Below, in pieces: positions 1 to 9,976 of a DNA stretch of 64,000 nt (position 1 is its first letter; each line of letters opens with the position of its first letter). The stretch is from Streptomyces galbus (GTDB lineage: Bacteria; Actinomycetota; Actinomycetes; Streptomycetales; Streptomycetaceae): NCBI RefSeq assembly GCF_005280195.1, contig NZ_SZPR01000011.1, forward strand, positions 62,001-126,000, read 5' to 3'. The position numbers and the translations under genes are program-made. A model generated the notes under the pieces. It was given only the letters and a program-made list of their open reading frames with translations. It searched no databases and was not told the DNA's origin.

Positions 1-2
1 TG

Positions 3-1160
3 GCCGCCTTCGTCGCCCCGGGGTCGGCGCTGGACGCCGAGGCCCACCGCAGGGTCACCACCCTGTACTTCCCCGACGGCAAGGTCCCGCTGCACCCGCC
101 CGTGCTCGGCGAGGGCGCCGCGAGCCTGCTGCCGGACCAGGTCCGCCCGGCCGTGCTGTGGACGCTGGACCTGGACGCGGAGGGCCGCACGGTCGCCGCC
201 GACGTCCGCCGGGCCCTGATCCGCAGCCGGGCCAAGCTGGACTACGAGGGCGTGCAGAAGGCGATCGACACGGGCACGGCCGAGGAGCCGCTGGCGCTGC
301 TGCGCACGATCGGGAGGCTGCGCGAGGACCTCGAGGCGGAACGTGGCGGCATCTCCCTGAACGTCCCCGAACAGGAGATCGTCCCGCACGACCACACCTA
401 CGAGCTGACCTACCGCGCCCCGCTCCCCGCCGAGGGCTGGAACGGTCAGCTCTCCCTGCTCACCGGCATGGCCGCCGCCGAGCTGATGCTGGCCCACGGC
501 ACGGGCGTCCTGCGCACGCTGCCCACGGCACCCGACGGCGCGGTGTCGCGCCTGCGGCGCGTGGCGCGGGCGCTGGCGATCGACTGGCCGCACCACGTGT
601 CGTACGCGGACCTGATCCGCACCCTGGACCCGGACACCCCGCGCCACGCGGCGTTCCTCCAGGAGTGCACGACCCTGCTGCGCGGCGCCGGCTACACGGT
701 GTTCCGCGACGGCGACCTGCCCGCCCTGACGACCCACGCGGCGGTGGCGGCCCCGTACGCGCACTGCACGGCACCCCTGCGCCGCCTGGCCGACCGCTAC
801 ACCACGGAACTCTGCCTGGCGGCGACGGCGGCCGAGCCCGCACCGCAGTGGGTCCTGTCGGCCCTGGACCGCCTCCCCCCGGAGATGACGGAGGGCACCC
901 GCAGGTCGAACACGCTGGAACGCGCCTGCCTGGACCTCCTGGAGGCGACGGTCCTGCAGCCGCACGTCGGCGAGACGTTCCCGGCCACGGTGACCGACGT
1001 CTCCGACGACCGCCCCACGACGGGCACGGTCCAGCTGGCCGCCCCGGCGGTCATAGGCAGGGTGGACTCCCCGGCCCCGCTTTCCCTGGGCACGTCCTTG
1101 ACGGTCCGCCTGACGGAGGCGGACCCGACGGGGCCGACGATCCGCTTCGTGCCGGCGTGA
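3..1160 (+). CDS. RNB-domain ribonuclease family protein, C-terminal part
   Basis: The frame is open from the first bases of the window, so the start lies upstream; the first internal ATG at 102 is not the true start. The sequence reads ALDAEAHRR, then LYFPDGKVPLHP and GAASLLP, which resembles the RNB catalytic domain of RNase II/R family 3'-5' exoribonucleases just after its acidic metal site. Further on, APYAHCTAPLRRLADRY matches the conserved RNB 'tSPIRRYaD' region with T in place of S. The C-terminal ~90 residues could be an OB-like domain. The catalytic aspartates themselves lie before the window. Streptomyces carry a divergent short RNB protein in addition to RNase II/R; this is probably that one. 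Family call confident, exact substrate unknown. Confidence 0.85.
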   Translation, partial: AAFVAPGSALDAEAHRRVTTLYFPDGKVPLHPPVLGEGAASLLPDQVRPAVLWTLDLDAEGRTVAADVRRALIRSRAKLDYEGVQKAIDTGTAEEPLALLRTIGRLREDLEAERGGISLNVPEQEIVPHDHTYELTYRAPLPAEGWNGQLSLLTGMAAAELMLAHGTGVLRTLPTAPDGAVSRLRRVARALAIDWPHHVSYADLIRTLDPDTPRHAAFLQECTTLLRGAGYTVFRDGDLPALTTHAAVAAPYAHCTAPLRRLADRYTTELCLAATAAEPAPQWVLSALDRLPPEMTEGTRRSNTLERACLDLLEATVLQPHVGETFPATVTDVSDDRPTTGTVQLAAPAVIGRVDSPAPLSLGTSLTVRLTEADPTGPTIRFVPA

Positions 1161-1286
1161 TTCTTCGCCGCTGACGACGGCGCCGGCGGAACGCCTGTGC
1201 CACGATCGAAGGAAAGGTCCTCGATCTCACGGACAGGTGATCAGTCGATGTCCCAGTCTGGCGGGCGACAGAAGGAGGGGCGTGAC

Positions 1287-1865
1287 ATGACTGCCGTGGC
1301 CCACGAGCCGCTCACGCAGGAAGACGTCCTGCTGGACGGCTTCCTCGCCCTGGAGACCCCGGACGGTTTCCGGGCGGAGCTGATCGAGGGGGAGATCGTA
1401 GTGACACCGCCGCCGGACGGGGATCACGAGGACTGCATCGAGGTGATCGTCAGCCAGGTGTACCGACTGTCGCGCACCGACATGCAGTTCTCCGGGAACA
1501 AGGGGCTGAAGCTGGCGAGCGGGGGCGGCTGCCCCAAGAACCACGTGATCCCGGACGGCACGTTCGCACCCCGGCACCTGCGGCTCTACCGGGGCGCCGA
1601 CCCCTGGATGCCCTGTGAGGGCGTCGCGATGGTCCTGGAGGTGACCTCCACCAAGCCGCAGGCCGACCGCGAGGCCAAACGCCGCTGTTACGCCCGCGGC
1701 GGCATCCCGCTGTACCTGCTGGTCGACCGAGAGGCGTCCTCGATCACGCTCTTCAGCGACCCGGGGAAGGACGACTACAGGGAACACTGCACCCGCCCGC
1801 TGGGCAAACAGCTCTCCCTGCCGCAGCCCTTCGCCTTCGACCTGGACACCTCCGACCTCCTCTGA
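1287..1865 (+). CDS. Uma2 family (DUF820) PD-(D/E)XK nuclease-fold protein
   Basis: 192 residues. The start is chosen at 1287 because AGGAGGGG lies just upstream; an upstream in-frame start at 1197 has no such site. Around residues 90-150 it shows VIPDGTF, then VLEVTST, then DREAKRRCYARGGIPLYLLVD, the D...ExxS...D..K..Y..gi..Y.lvD pattern of Uma2 proteins. These have a restriction-endonuclease-like fold and are greatly expanded in Streptomyces and cyanobacteria; their biological role is not established. It stands alone, directly upstream of rnpB. Confidence 0.88.
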   Translation: MTAVAHEPLTQEDVLLDGFLALETPDGFRAELIEGEIVVTPPPDGDHEDCIEVIVSQVYRLSRTDMQFSGNKGLKLASGGGCPKNHVIPDGTFAPRHLRLYRGADPWMPCEGVAMVLEVTSTKPQADREAKRRCYARGGIPLYLLVDREASSITLFSDPGKDDYREHCTRPLGKQLSLPQPFAFDLDTSDLL

Positions 1866-1890
1866 GGCCGAAGGCGGGTCCGCGGCCCGG

Positions 1891-1896
1891 TAGCAT
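1891..1896 (+). promoter_or_regulatory. probable -10 element of rnpB
   Basis: TAGCAT lies 9 bases before the first base of the P1 helix of RNase P RNA, the right distance for a sigma-70-type (HrdB) promoter. No good -35 hexamer is visible, which is common in Streptomyces. Confidence 0.45.
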
Positions 1897-1905
1897 GGTC
1901 GGCAC

Positions 1906-2316
1906 GGCAGACGAGCCGGGCGGACGGCCGCGTGGAGTTCCCGCAAGGGGCTTCCCGAGGAACGTCCGGGCTCCACAGGGCAGGGTGGTGGCTAACGGCC
2001 ACCCGGGGTGACCCGCGGGACAGTGCCACAGAAAGCAGACCGCCGGGGACCTCGGTCCTCGGTAAGGGTGAAACGGTGGTGTAAGAGACCACCAGTGCCC
2101 AGGGTGACCTGGGCAGCTAGGTAAACCCCACCCGGAGCAAGGTCAAGAGGGAGCGCCCCGGCGCTCCTGCGGGGACGTTCGAGGGCTGCCCGCCCGAGTC
2201 CCCGGGTAGACCGCACGAGGCCGGCGGCAACGCCGGTCCTAGATGGATGGCCGTCGCCGGCGGGCCCGCGAGGACCCGCCGGAACAGAACCCGGCGTACA
2301 GCCCGACTCGTCTGCC
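1906..2316 (+). ncRNA. rnpB: RNase P RNA (M1 RNA)
   Basis: Catalytic RNA of RNase P, which removes 5' leaders from tRNA precursors. The ends are set by the P1 helix: GGCAGACGAGCCGGGC at 1906 pairs with GCCCGACTCGTCTGCC ending at 2316. Conserved bacterial type A segments are visible inside: GAGGAACGTCCGGGCTCC (CR-I), ACAGTGCCACAGAAA (CR-II/III), GGTAAGGGTGAAACGGTG, GGTAAACCCCACC (CR-IV) and the late AGATGGATGGCCG. About 411 nt, as expected for an actinobacterial rnpB. The next gene converges from the other strand. Confidence 0.96.
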
Positions 2317-2359
2317 TCGCCTTCGTCGGCTCCCGGGCTCCGCGAGGGACGCGTTCCGC

Positions 2360-2713
2360 CTATTTTCCGGGTGCCGCTCCGCCGAGCGACCGCGCCGCCA
2401 CCCGCTCCACATGCCCCTCGAACACCGCCCGCGGCTCCGGCGTCAGCGTCCGCAGTGCGACCAGTGCCGAGAGCACCACGTCGCACAACTCCGCCTGTAC
2501 GTCGTCCCACGTGTGGCTCAGGCCCTTGCGCGGGTTCTGGCCCGTCGCTCCGATCACCGCCTCCGCGACCTCGCCGACCTCCTCCGACAGCTTCAGCATG
2601 CGCAGCAGCAGGCCCTCGCGGCCGCCCACCGGCTGGTCCTTCTCCAGCCACGCCCACAGGGCGTCCACGGTCGTCCACAAGTCGGCGGGGGCAGCGGGTA
2701 GTTGATCCGTCAT
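2360..2713 (-). CDS. MazG-like nucleotide pyrophosphohydrolase
   Basis: 117 residues, a single all-alpha NTP-PPase domain. Residues about 40-90 carry LSEEVGEVAEAVIG and then DDVQAELCDVVLSALVAL, the EExxE...ExxD metal-binding pattern of the MazG/dUTPase superfamily. Such proteins hydrolyse (non-canonical) nucleoside triphosphates to monophosphates plus pyrophosphate in the cytoplasm. It is far shorter than housekeeping MazG, so the substrate cannot be named. It converges on rnpB. Confidence 0.85.
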   Translation of the reverse strand: MTDQLPAAPADLWTTVDALWAWLEKDQPVGGREGLLLRMLKLSEEVGEVAEAVIGATGQNPRKGLSHTWDDVQAELCDVVLSALVALRTLTPEPRAVFEGHVERVAARSLGGAAPGK

Positions 2714-2759
2714 GCGGGCAGCCTCCCACGCGCCCGCGCCTCATCCGGCACCCACCCCC

Positions 2760-3305
2760 TCACTCGCCGAACAGCACCTCCTGCTCCCCCTCCCGCTCCC
2801 TCCGCACCCGCCGTCCCCGCAGCCCCACCACCGCCGTCGTCACCGCCGCCGTCACGCCCAGGGCCGCCGGGACCATCCAGCCGCGGTCGGCCACGTGGTG
2901 CAGGGCGTGGTCCAAGGAGAGGCGGCCCGGGCCCGTCACCGCGAGGCCCGCCGCCGCCAGGCCCAGGCTCGCCGCGTACTCGTAGCCGCCCTCCTGCGCG
3001 AAGAAGCCGTTGGGCAGGTGCACCGCCGCCGCCCCCGCCATCGCCCCGGCCGCCGCCGCGCCCGCCGCCGGGGTCGCCAGGCCGAGCGCCAGCAGCGCGC
3101 CGCCGCCCGTCTCCGCCAGACCCGCCGCCGTCGCGCTCGCCCGGCCCGGGCGGTAGCCCACCGACTCCATGAACTGGCCCGTGCCCTCCAGGCCGTGCCC
3201 CCCGAACCAGCCGAACAGCTTCTGCGCCCCGTGTGCCACCAGCACCCCGCCCGTGCCCACCCGGAGCAGCAGCAGGCCCAGATCCCGTCGGTCGTACAAG
3301 GTCAT
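2760..3305 (-). CDS. DoxX family membrane protein
   Basis: 181 residues from ATG at 3305 (MTLYDRRDLG), which has GAGGGAG upstream; a longer frame to 3368 lacks support. LLLRVGTGGVLVAHGAQKLFGWFGG is the DoxX signature, followed by three more hydrophobic helices, giving four membrane segments, and a basic C-terminal tail. DoxX proteins are small integral membrane proteins often linked to redox or thiol-stress systems; the function here is unknown. It may share a transcript with the MazG-like gene 46 bp downstream. Confidence 0.88.
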   Translation of the reverse strand: MTLYDRRDLGLLLLRVGTGGVLVAHGAQKLFGWFGGHGLEGTGQFMESVGYRPGRASATAAGLAETGGGALLALGLATPAAGAAAAGAMAGAAAVHLPNGFFAQEGGYEYAASLGLAAAGLAVTGPGRLSLDHALHHVADRGWMVPAALGVTAAVTTAVVGLRGRRVRREREGEQEVLFGE

Positions 3306-3819
3306 GGTGACTCCCTCAGCGTGCGCCCGCGTCGGCCCCCGGTCCCTCCACCGTCGCACTCCGGGCATCCCCGCGCCGTGCCCGCACCGCCGTTCGGGTG
3401 ACGTGCGGTCCTTGCCCTCGTGCGCACTCCGGCCCCTGGCGTCCCGCCCTGGAAAGCGTCAACAGCGCACGTCCGCCGGGCCGTCACGGCGTCATCGACA
3501 GTGCCCTCGCCGCAGCCCGCAGCGGGCCCTCGGCCCACGTTGTGGCAGCCGCCCCGTGGCCGGTGCTTCCCCCGCGACGCTCCGCGAGGTCCACCCCCAC
3601 CCGGCCCGGGGCGGCTGCCTCCCCCCTCGATATGGCATACGGAACCCTGTGGCCTGCGGAACCTTCGTGTCCCAACTGTGAAGGTCCCGTGCAGGAGAGT
3701 TGAGCATAAGGCGGTCATCGGCCGCAATGGGCCGGACGGAGAAATTCCACTTGTGCAGGTTGAGGAGTTGACGAACCGTGGGGCGGCGCACGTACGCCGG
3801 GTTGTCCCCGCCGCGCCCG
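3306..3819. other. 514-bp intergenic region without a convincing gene
   Basis: It separates the DoxX and SDR genes, both on the minus strand. Short frames exist on both strands but show no coding bias or ribosome binding site. The segment from about 3630 to 3790 is less GC-rich and may hold promoter sequence or a small transcript; nothing specific can be claimed. Confidence 0.4.
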
Positions 3820-4590
3820 TCAACCGCGGCCCACGTACGGCATCGTCGTCGCCAGCACCGTCGCGAACTGCACGTTCGCCTCCAGCGGCAGCTCGGCCAT
3901 GTGCCGTACGGTGCGCGCCACGTCGGCCACGTCCATCACCGGCTCCGCCGCCACCTCGCCGTTGGCCTGGAGCACACCGGCGCTCATGCGGGCGGTCATG
4001 TCGGTGGCCGCGTTGCCGATGTCGATCTGCCCGACCGCGATGCGGTACGGCCGTCCGTCCAGCGAGAGGGACTTGGTCAGGCCGGTCAGCGCGTGCTTGG
4101 TCGCCGTGTAGGCCGCCGAGTGGGGGCGCGGGGCGTGCGCGGAGACCGAGCCGTTGTTGATGATCCGCCCGCCCTGCGGCCGTTGCTCCTTCATCTGCCG
4201 GTACGCCGCCTGCGCGCACAGGAACGCCCCGTTGAGGTTGGTGTCCACCACGTGCCGCCACGCGTCGTACGCCAGCTCCTCCACCGGCACCCCGCCGGGC
4301 CCGAACGTGCCCGCGTTGTTGAACAGCAGGTCCAGCCGCCCCCACCGCTCCCGCACGGCCGCGAACAGCGCGGCCACCTCCTGCGGGCGCGAGACGTCGG
4401 TCGGTACGACGAGCCGGTCCGCGTCCGGCACCAGCGCGGCCGTCTCCTCCAGGGGCTCGGCGCGGCGGCCGGCCAGCGCCACCGACCAGCCCGCCCGCAG
4501 CAGCTCCGCGGCCACCGCGCGGCCGATGCCCGAACCCGCGCCGGTGACCACCGCGATCGTGCTCTTGTCCTCAGTACCCGTGGCGTCCAT
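3820..4590 (-). CDS. SDR family NAD(P)-dependent oxidoreductase
   Basis: 256 residues from ATG at 4590. Classical short-chain dehydrogenase features: [12 protein letters not shown] (Rossmann TGxxxGxG, near residue 16), [28 protein letters not shown] with the catalytic Ser, and [12 protein letters not shown] with the YxxxK pair. It most resembles 3-ketoacyl-ACP reductase/glucose dehydrogenase-like SDRs of unknown substrate. Upstream and divergent is phoD, so the 130-bp gap at 4591-4722 should contain two promoters. Confidence 0.92.
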   Translation of the reverse strand: MDATGTEDKSTIAVVTGAGSGIGRAVAAELLRAGWSVALAGRRAEPLEETAALVPDADRLVVPTDVSRPQEVAALFAAVRERWGRLDLLFNNAGTFGPGGVPVEELAYDAWRHVVDTNLNGAFLCAQAAYRQMKEQRPQGGRIINNGSVSAHAPRPHSAAYTATKHALTGLTKSLSLDGRPYRIAVGQIDIGNAATDMTARMSAGVLQANGEVAAEPVMDVADVARTVRHMAELPLEANVQFATVLATTMPYVGRG

Positions 4591-4722
4591 GGGGCCGCAG
4601 CGTAGGCGAGGTCCGCCATTCGGGACAGATCCGTCCGCCATCCGGGTTGCCGCGGCGGGGACGGCGCGTGTCGTCCCCGGCCGTCGCCGGGGCTCCTCCC
4701 TCAACTGTCCGGGGAGGAAAGA

Positions 4723-6378
4723 ATGACAATCGCAGCAATGCCGCCGCGGCGCGAGTCCGCCCGGCACCCGGCCACGTTCCGTGCCGCGGCCCGCCGGATC
4801 GGCCGGCGCCGCTTCCTGACCACCGGCGCCGCCGCCATGGCCCTCGCCTTCGCCGTGGACCTGCCCCGCACCGGTGTGGCCGCCGCCGCGGAGATGAACG
4901 CGGCGCGCATCGACTCCGACCCCTTCACCCTCGGCGTCGCCTCCGGCGACCCCCAGCCCGGCTCGGTCGTGCTGTGGACCCGGCTCGCCCCGGCGCCGTA
5001 CCAGCCCGACGGGGGGCTGCCCGCCGAGCGGATCGACGTCGACTGGGAGGTGGCCCGCGACCCGGCGTTCGCCACCGTCGTCAGCCGGGGCACCGCCACC
5101 GCGCACCCCGAGTTCCACCACAGCGTGCACGTCGAGGTCGCCGGCCTGGACCCCGACCGCGTGCACTACTACCGCTTCCGCGCCGGCACCTGGCTCAGCG
5201 AGACCGGCCGCACCCGCACCGCACCCGAGCAGGGCGCCGTCGTCCCCTCGGTGCGCTTCGCCCTCACCGCCTGCCAGGCGTACCAGGACGGCTACTTCAC
5301 CGCCTACCGGCACCTCGCCGAGGACGACGTCGCCTTCGTGTTCCACCTCGGCGACTACATCTACGAGTACGCGGTCGACGCCGTCGGCGGCGCCCGCAAC
5401 TACACCCACCGCACCGTGCCCTCCGTGTACGACCGCGAGGCCGCCTCGCTGGAGGACTACCGGCTGCGCTACGCCCTGTACAAGTCCGACCCCGACCTGC
5501 GCGCCGCGCACGCGGCGCACCCCTTCGTCGTGGCCTTCGACGACCACGAGACCGAGAACAACTACGCCGGGTCGATCCCCGAGAACGCCGTGCCGCCGGA
5601 GGAGTTCCTGCTGCGCCGCGCCGCCGCCTACCGGGCCTACTGGGAGAACCAGCCGCTGCGCACCGCCCAGCAGTCCGTCGGCCCCGACCTCCAGCTCTAC
5701 CGCAGGCTGCACTGGGGGCAGCTCGCCCAGTTCGACGTCCTCGACACCCGGCAGTACCGCTCGGACCAGGCGTACGGCGACGTGGCCCACACGCCCGGGC
5801 CCGAGTCCACCGACCCGTCCCGCACCATGACCGGCGCCACCCAGGAGCGCTGGCTGCTGGACGGCTGGCGCTCCTCACGCGCCGTGTGGAACGTCGTCCC
5901 GCAGCAGGTCACCTTCGCCCAGCGCAAGCTCGACCTGAACCCCGTCGCCAAGGTCTCCATGGACGCCTGGGACGGCTACCCGGCCTCCCGCCGCCGCATC
6001 CTCGACGGCGCCAAGGCGGCCGGCCTGCAGAACCTGATGGTGCTCAGCGGCGACGTGCACGTCGGCTACGCCTTCGACCTCAAGGACGACTTCGACGACC
6101 CGTCCTCGCGCACCCTCGGCACCGAGATCGTCGCCACCTCGATCACCAGCGGCAAGGACGGCTCCCAGCGGCCGGGGAACTGGAACACCTACATGAGCGC
6201 CAACCCGCACCTGAAGTTCTACGACGGCCGCCGCGGCTACGCGACCGTCCAGCTCGGCCTGTCACGGGCCCGCGCCGACTTCAGGACCGTGCCGTACGTG
6301 ACCCGGCCGGGCGCGGCGATCAGCACGGCCGCGTCGTTCGTCACCGAGGTCGGCCGGCAGGGGCTCACCCCGGCGTGA
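4723..6378 (+). CDS. phoD: alkaline phosphatase D, Tat-exported
   Basis: 551 residues. The N-terminus has [17 protein letters not shown], a twin-arginine signal, so it is folded in the cytoplasm before export. PhoD/calcineurin-like features follow: a PhoD N-terminal domain ([18 protein letters not shown]), [51 protein letters not shown] and LSGDVHVGY, which together form the Fe/Ca metal site. The enzyme releases phosphate from extracellular phosphomono- and diesters. Streptomyces phoD genes are normally under PhoP; no clear PHO box was identified by eye in the upstream gap. Confidence 0.95.
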   Translation: MTIAAMPPRRESARHPATFRAAARRIGRRRFLTTGAAAMALAFAVDLPRTGVAAAAEMNAARIDSDPFTLGVASGDPQPGSVVLWTRLAPAPYQPDGGLPAERIDVDWEVARDPAFATVVSRGTATAHPEFHHSVHVEVAGLDPDRVHYYRFRAGTWLSETGRTRTAPEQGAVVPSVRFALTACQAYQDGYFTAYRHLAEDDVAFVFHLGDYIYEYAVDAVGGARNYTHRTVPSVYDREAASLEDYRLRYALYKSDPDLRAAHAAHPFVVAFDDHETENNYAGSIPENAVPPEEFLLRRAAAYRAYWENQPLRTAQQSVGPDLQLYRRLHWGQLAQFDVLDTRQYRSDQAYGDVAHTPGPESTDPSRTMTGATQERWLLDGWRSSRAVWNVVPQQVTFAQRKLDLNPVAKVSMDAWDGYPASRRRILDGAKAAGLQNLMVLSGDVHVGYAFDLKDDFDDPSSRTLGTEIVATSITSGKDGSQRPGNWNTYMSANPHLKFYDGRRGYATVQLGLSRARADFRTVPYVTRPGAAISTAASFVTEVGRQGLTPA

Positions 6379-6421
6379 GGTACGCCGCGCCACCGGGGCC
6401 GGCACGCGGTCCGGCACCCGG

Positions 6422-7423
6422 TCAGGCGTCCGGTGCGCCGTCCCCCGCGGGCGGCCAGCCGTCGCCCCAGTCGGCGTCCCGGGCCGCCTTGTACAGGTCC
6501 CCGTGGCGCTTGGTCACCGTCGCCCGCCGCAGCCGCTCCTCGGTCTCGCACAGGTCGAGGAGCACCTGCCCCTTGCGGATCTGCGGCCGCCGGACCACCC
6601 GCGCGGGGACCGGCGTGACGGGGAAGCGGGCGGCCGCGACGTAGGCGAACTTCTCGTCCTCGTACGGCAGGGAGCCGCCCTTGACCCGGCGGTGCAGCGA
6701 GGACCGGCTGACCCGCGCGGAGAAGTGGCACCAGTCCGTGCCGGGGGCGATGGGGCAGGCCGCGTCGTGCGGGCAGGGCGCGGCGACCCGGAAGCCGGCC
6801 GCGAGCAGCCGGTCGCGGGCCTCCAGCACGCGCGCGTAGCCGTCCGGGGTGCCCGGCTCGACGATCACCGCGGCCCCGGCGGCGGAGGCCACGGCGGCCA
6901 GCAGCGCGCCGCGGTCGGCGGGGGACAGCTCGTTGAGGACGTAGGAGACGGTCACCAGGTCCGTGGGCGGCAGGGTGAGCGAGGCGCCGATCCGGGCGCG
7001 TTCCCAGCGCGCCCTCTCCAGCGCCGGGTTGGCGGCGGCGATCTCCCGGCCCAGCTCCAGCGCCGGCCCGGACCAGTCCAGGACCGTCACCGGGCGGGAG
7101 CCGGCCCAGGTCGCGGTCGCCGCCCAGGTGGCGGCGCCGGTCCCGCCGCCGACGTCCAGGTGGCCCGCCGGGACCCAGCCGGGGGCGGCCGCGGCGAGGG
7201 CGCCCAGGGCCGTGCGGACCGCCTCGAACGTGGCCGGCATGCGGTACGCGGCGTACGCGGCCACGTCGGCGCGGTCGCGCAGGATGGGGGCGTGGGTCGG
7301 GGTGGCCCCTCGGTACGTCGCGATGAGCCGGTCGACCGCCCGCGCCGCCTGGGAGGGCGGGAGCCCGTCGAGCAGGCGGTCGAGCGCGGTACGGAGGTCG
7401 TCGTCCGAGGGCAGGTCGTTCAC
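6422..7423 (-). CDS. Rsm22-type small-subunit rRNA methyltransferase family protein
   Basis: 333 residues. It starts with a helical N-terminal region (LLDGLPPSQAARAVDRLIATYRG), then an AdoMet-binding Rossmann domain with LDVGGGTGAATWA near residue 145, VTVLDWSG and SYVLNEL. The C-terminal third carries the Rsm22 cysteine cluster, CPHDAACPIAPGTDWCHF, and VSRSSLHRRVKGG. Rsm22 proteins act on the mitochondrial or bacterial small ribosomal subunit, and the Cys cluster binds an iron-sulphur cluster in characterised members. The position modified by bacterial members is unsettled. Convergent with phoD. Confidence 0.88.
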   Translation of the reverse strand: MNDLPSDDDLRTALDRLLDGLPPSQAARAVDRLIATYRGATPTHAPILRDRADVAAYAAYRMPATFEAVRTALGALAAAAPGWVPAGHLDVGGGTGAATWAATATWAGSRPVTVLDWSGPALELGREIAAANPALERARWERARIGASLTLPPTDLVTVSYVLNELSPADRGALLAAVASAAGAAVIVEPGTPDGYARVLEARDRLLAAGFRVAAPCPHDAACPIAPGTDWCHFSARVSRSSLHRRVKGGSLPYEDEKFAYVAAARFPVTPVPARVVRRPQIRKGQVLLDLCETEERLRRATVTKRHGDLYKAARDADWGDGWPPAGDGAPDA

Positions 7424-7464
7424 CCGCCGATTCTAGGCGTCGCGCCCGGGTGTCCCGGCCGCGG

Positions 7465-8634
7465 TCACCTCACCGCCCGGGCGAGGAGCGTGGCCGCCGC
7501 CGCCCGCGGGGCGCTGTCGGGGGCGCGGCGGCGCGGGTGGACCGTGGTGGCCAGCAGGACGAGGAAGGTGTCCGTGACCGGGTCCAGCACCAGCGACGTG
7601 CCCGTGAACCCCGTGTGGCCCGCCGCGCCCCGGCCCGCCAGCTCGCCCATGAACCACGGCTGGTCCACGGCGAAGCCCAGCCCCGGCGGCGCGAGCAGCA
7701 GGTCCACGAAGTCGGGGCCCAGGATGCGCGCGGGACCGTACGCGCCGCCGCACAGCAGCGCCCGGCAGAACACCGCCAGGTCCCGGCCGGTGGAGAACAG
7801 CCCCGCGTGCCCGGCGACCCCGCCCACGGCCCAGGCGTTCTCGTCGTGCACGACGCCCCGCAGCATGCCCCGGTCCGCCTTCGCCCACGGCCGCCGCTGG
7901 TCCTCGGTGGCGGCGGCGCCGGGGCAGGGGCCGAAACGGGTCGCCGTCATGCCGAGCGGCCGGGTGATCCCGTCGTGGACCAGCACGTCCAGCGGCCGGC
8001 CGGTCAGCCGTTCCAGCAGGTGCTGGAGCAGCAGCATGTTCAGGTCCGAGTAGACGGGGACGCCCGGCTCGGACACCGGGGCCTCGGCGCGCAGCAGCGC
8101 CAGCCGCCCGGTGTCGTCGGCGCAGTCGTACAGCGGCAGCTCCGGCCGCAGCCCGGAGGTGTGCGTCAGGAGCTGACGGACCGTCAGTCCGTGCTTGGCC
8201 GCCGCGGCGAAGTCCGGCAGGTACGCGCCGACGCGCGCGTCGATGCCGAGCGTGCCCCGCTCGATCTGCTGCACCGCCGCCACCGACGTGAACAGCTTGG
8301 TCAGCGACGCCAGGTCGAAGGGCGTGTCGACGGTGACCGGGACCCGGTCCCGGGGCGGCAGTTCGACACCGCGGTCCGTCTCCGGGTCGTGGCGCGCGTA
8401 GCGCACCGCCCAGCCCGCCGCCTCCTGCACGGCGATCACCGGGCCGCGCCCGGCCACCAGGACGGCGCCCGCCGCCCAGGGGCGTTCGCCCTCCGTGAGG
8501 TCGTGCACCATGCGGGCGAGCGGACGCAGGCGTTCCGCGTCGAGGCCGGCCCTCTCCGGGGTGTCGACGCGCAGTCTCGGTGCGCTCAGCTCCCTGCTCC
8601 CTCCGCGCCCGTACGGGTGTTCCAGGGACGGCAC
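7465..8634 (-). CDS. serine hydrolase, class C beta-lactamase/PBP4* family
   Basis: About 389 residues if GTG at 8634 is the start, which overlaps the pump gene by 49 bp. Homology begins near LRVDTPERAGL, so a start near 8590 is also possible although only non-ATG codons are available there. Motifs: ASLTKLF (SxxK nucleophile), PVYSDLN (YxN-like) and GHTGFTG (the KTG-like box as HTG). No signal peptide is visible, so a cytoplasmic esterase/peptidase-like role is more likely than cell-wall work. Translational coupling with the upstream pump is suggested by the overlap. Confidence 0.88.
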   Translation of the reverse strand: MPSLEHPYGRGGSRELSAPRLRVDTPERAGLDAERLRPLARMVHDLTEGERPWAAGAVLVAGRGPVIAVQEAAGWAVRYARHDPETDRGVELPPRDRVPVTVDTPFDLASLTKLFTSVAAVQQIERGTLGIDARVGAYLPDFAAAAKHGLTVRQLLTHTSGLRPELPLYDCADDTGRLALLRAEAPVSEPGVPVYSDLNMLLLQHLLERLTGRPLDVLVHDGITRPLGMTATRFGPCPGAAATEDQRRPWAKADRGMLRGVVHDENAWAVGGVAGHAGLFSTGRDLAVFCRALLCGGAYGPARILGPDFVDLLLAPPGLGFAVDQPWFMGELAGRGAAGHTGFTGTSLVLDPVTDTFLVLLATTVHPRRRAPDSAPRAAAATLLARAVR

Positions 8635-9893
8635 ATTCCCACGAAGCAGGCCACCGCCACCAGTGACGCGGCGAGCTGGACGAGGGCCATCGGCACCGCC
8701 GTGTGCTCACCGGCCACCCCGACCAGCGGCGAGGCCACCGCCCCGACCAGGAACGACGCCGTGCCCAGCAGCGCGGACGCGGCCCCCGCGGAGTGCCGGG
8801 TGCGCACCAGGGCGAGCGTCTGCGCGTTGGGCAGCGTCAGGCCCATCGCCGACATCAGCACGAACAGCGCCGCCGCCACCGGGGCGAGCCCCACCGCGCC
8901 GAACGCCCCGGTCGCCATCAGCAGCAGCGCCGTCGACGCCAGCACCAGCAGCGCCAGGCCGGTGGCCAGCACCCGCTCCAGCGGCACCCGGCCCACCAGG
9001 ACCTTGCCGTTGAGCTGGCCGGCCGCCACCAACCCCACCGAGTTCAGCCCGAACAGCAGGCTGAACGTCTGCGGCGAGGCACCGTAGATCTCCTGGACCA
9101 CGAACGGCGAGGCGGAGATGTACGCGAACAGCGCGGCGAAGGCGAAGCCGCCGCTGAGCATGTACCCGGCGAACGGCAGGTCGGCCAGCAGCCCGCGCAT
9201 CGAGCGCAGCGCCTGCCCGACCCCGCCCGCGTGCCGGCGGGCCGGCTCCAGGGTCTCCGGCAGCCGCGCCCACACCAGCGCGCCCAGCAGCGCCCCGACC
9301 ACCGTCAGCACGACGAACACGCCCCGCCAGTCCGTCACCCGCAGCACCTGCCCGCCGATCAGCGGCGCCACGACTGGCGCCACCCCGGCGATCAGCATCA
9401 GCGTGGAGAAGAAACGGGCCATCGCCACACCGTCGTACACGTCCCGGGCCATGGCCCGCGCGATGACGATGCCGGCCGAGCCCGCCAGGCCCTGCGCCAG
9501 CCGCAGCACGACCAGCAGCTCCACGTCGGGGGCCGCCGCGCACAGGGCCGTGGCGACGACGTACACCGCCAGCCCCGCCAGCAGCGGGCGGCGCCGGCCC
9601 CACCGGTCGCTCATCGGGCCCACCACGAGCTGTCCCAGCGCCATCCCGGCCAGGCACGCCGTCAGCGTGAGCTGGACCGTCGCGGCCGGCGCGTGCAGGG
9701 TGCGGGAGACCTCCGGCAGCGCCGGGAGGTACATGTCCATCGACAGTGCCGGGATCGCGGTCAGCCCGCCCAGCACCAGCGTCACCAGCAGCCCGGTGCC
9801 CGGCCCCGGACGCGCGGCCGGGGCGCTCTCCCGCGCCGCGTCCGGTGCGCTCCCGGCGACCGACGGCTCCGGTATCGCCCCGCCCTCGGACAT
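8586..9893 (-). CDS. multidrug efflux MFS transporter, Bcr/CflA family
   Basis: 435 residues with 12 predicted membrane helices after a 35-residue Ala/Pro-rich N-terminus. ALSMDMYLPALPEVSRTL is the conserved Bcr/CflA TM1 region; GPMSDRWGRRRPLLAG is the MFS loop 2-3 motif. The family exports drugs and some amino acids or dipeptides using the proton gradient. It overlaps the serine hydrolase gene and diverges from the oxidoreductase at 9977, with 83 bp between them for both promoters. Confidence 0.93.
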   Translation of the reverse strand: MSEGGAIPEPSVAGSAPDAARESAPAARPGPGTGLLVTLVLGGLTAIPALSMDMYLPALPEVSRTLHAPAATVQLTLTACLAGMALGQLVVGPMSDRWGRRRPLLAGLAVYVVATALCAAAPDVELLVVLRLAQGLAGSAGIVIARAMARDVYDGVAMARFFSTLMLIAGVAPVVAPLIGGQVLRVTDWRGVFVVLTVVGALLGALVWARLPETLEPARRHAGGVGQALRSMRGLLADLPFAGYMLSGGFAFAALFAYISASPFVVQEIYGASPQTFSLLFGLNSVGLVAAGQLNGKVLVGRVPLERVLATGLALLVLASTALLLMATGAFGAVGLAPVAAALFVLMSAMGLTLPNAQTLALVRTRHSAGAASALLGTASFLVGAVASPLVGVAGEHTAVPMALVQLAASLVAVACFVGMCRPWNTRTGAEGAGS

Positions 9894-9976
9894 GTGGCCC
9901 CTCCCTCTCCGACCCGTGCGGCACCTATGCTCTCAGCTCGTACGGACTGCTGGGACGGTTGCGAGGGCGGGCGGGC

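Noticed and set aside
3398..3703. Small frames in the 3306-3819 gap
   Set aside because: Basic, proline-rich translations typical of non-coding GC-rich DNA; no ribosome site or known domain.
3820..5790. Very long minus-strand frames such as 3820-5790, 52079-56116 and 23811-28112
   Set aside because: They run opposite to genes with clear domains (phoD, glnE, the AfsR-like gene). Long antisense frames arise from GC-rich third positions; only the SDR part at 3820-4590 is real.
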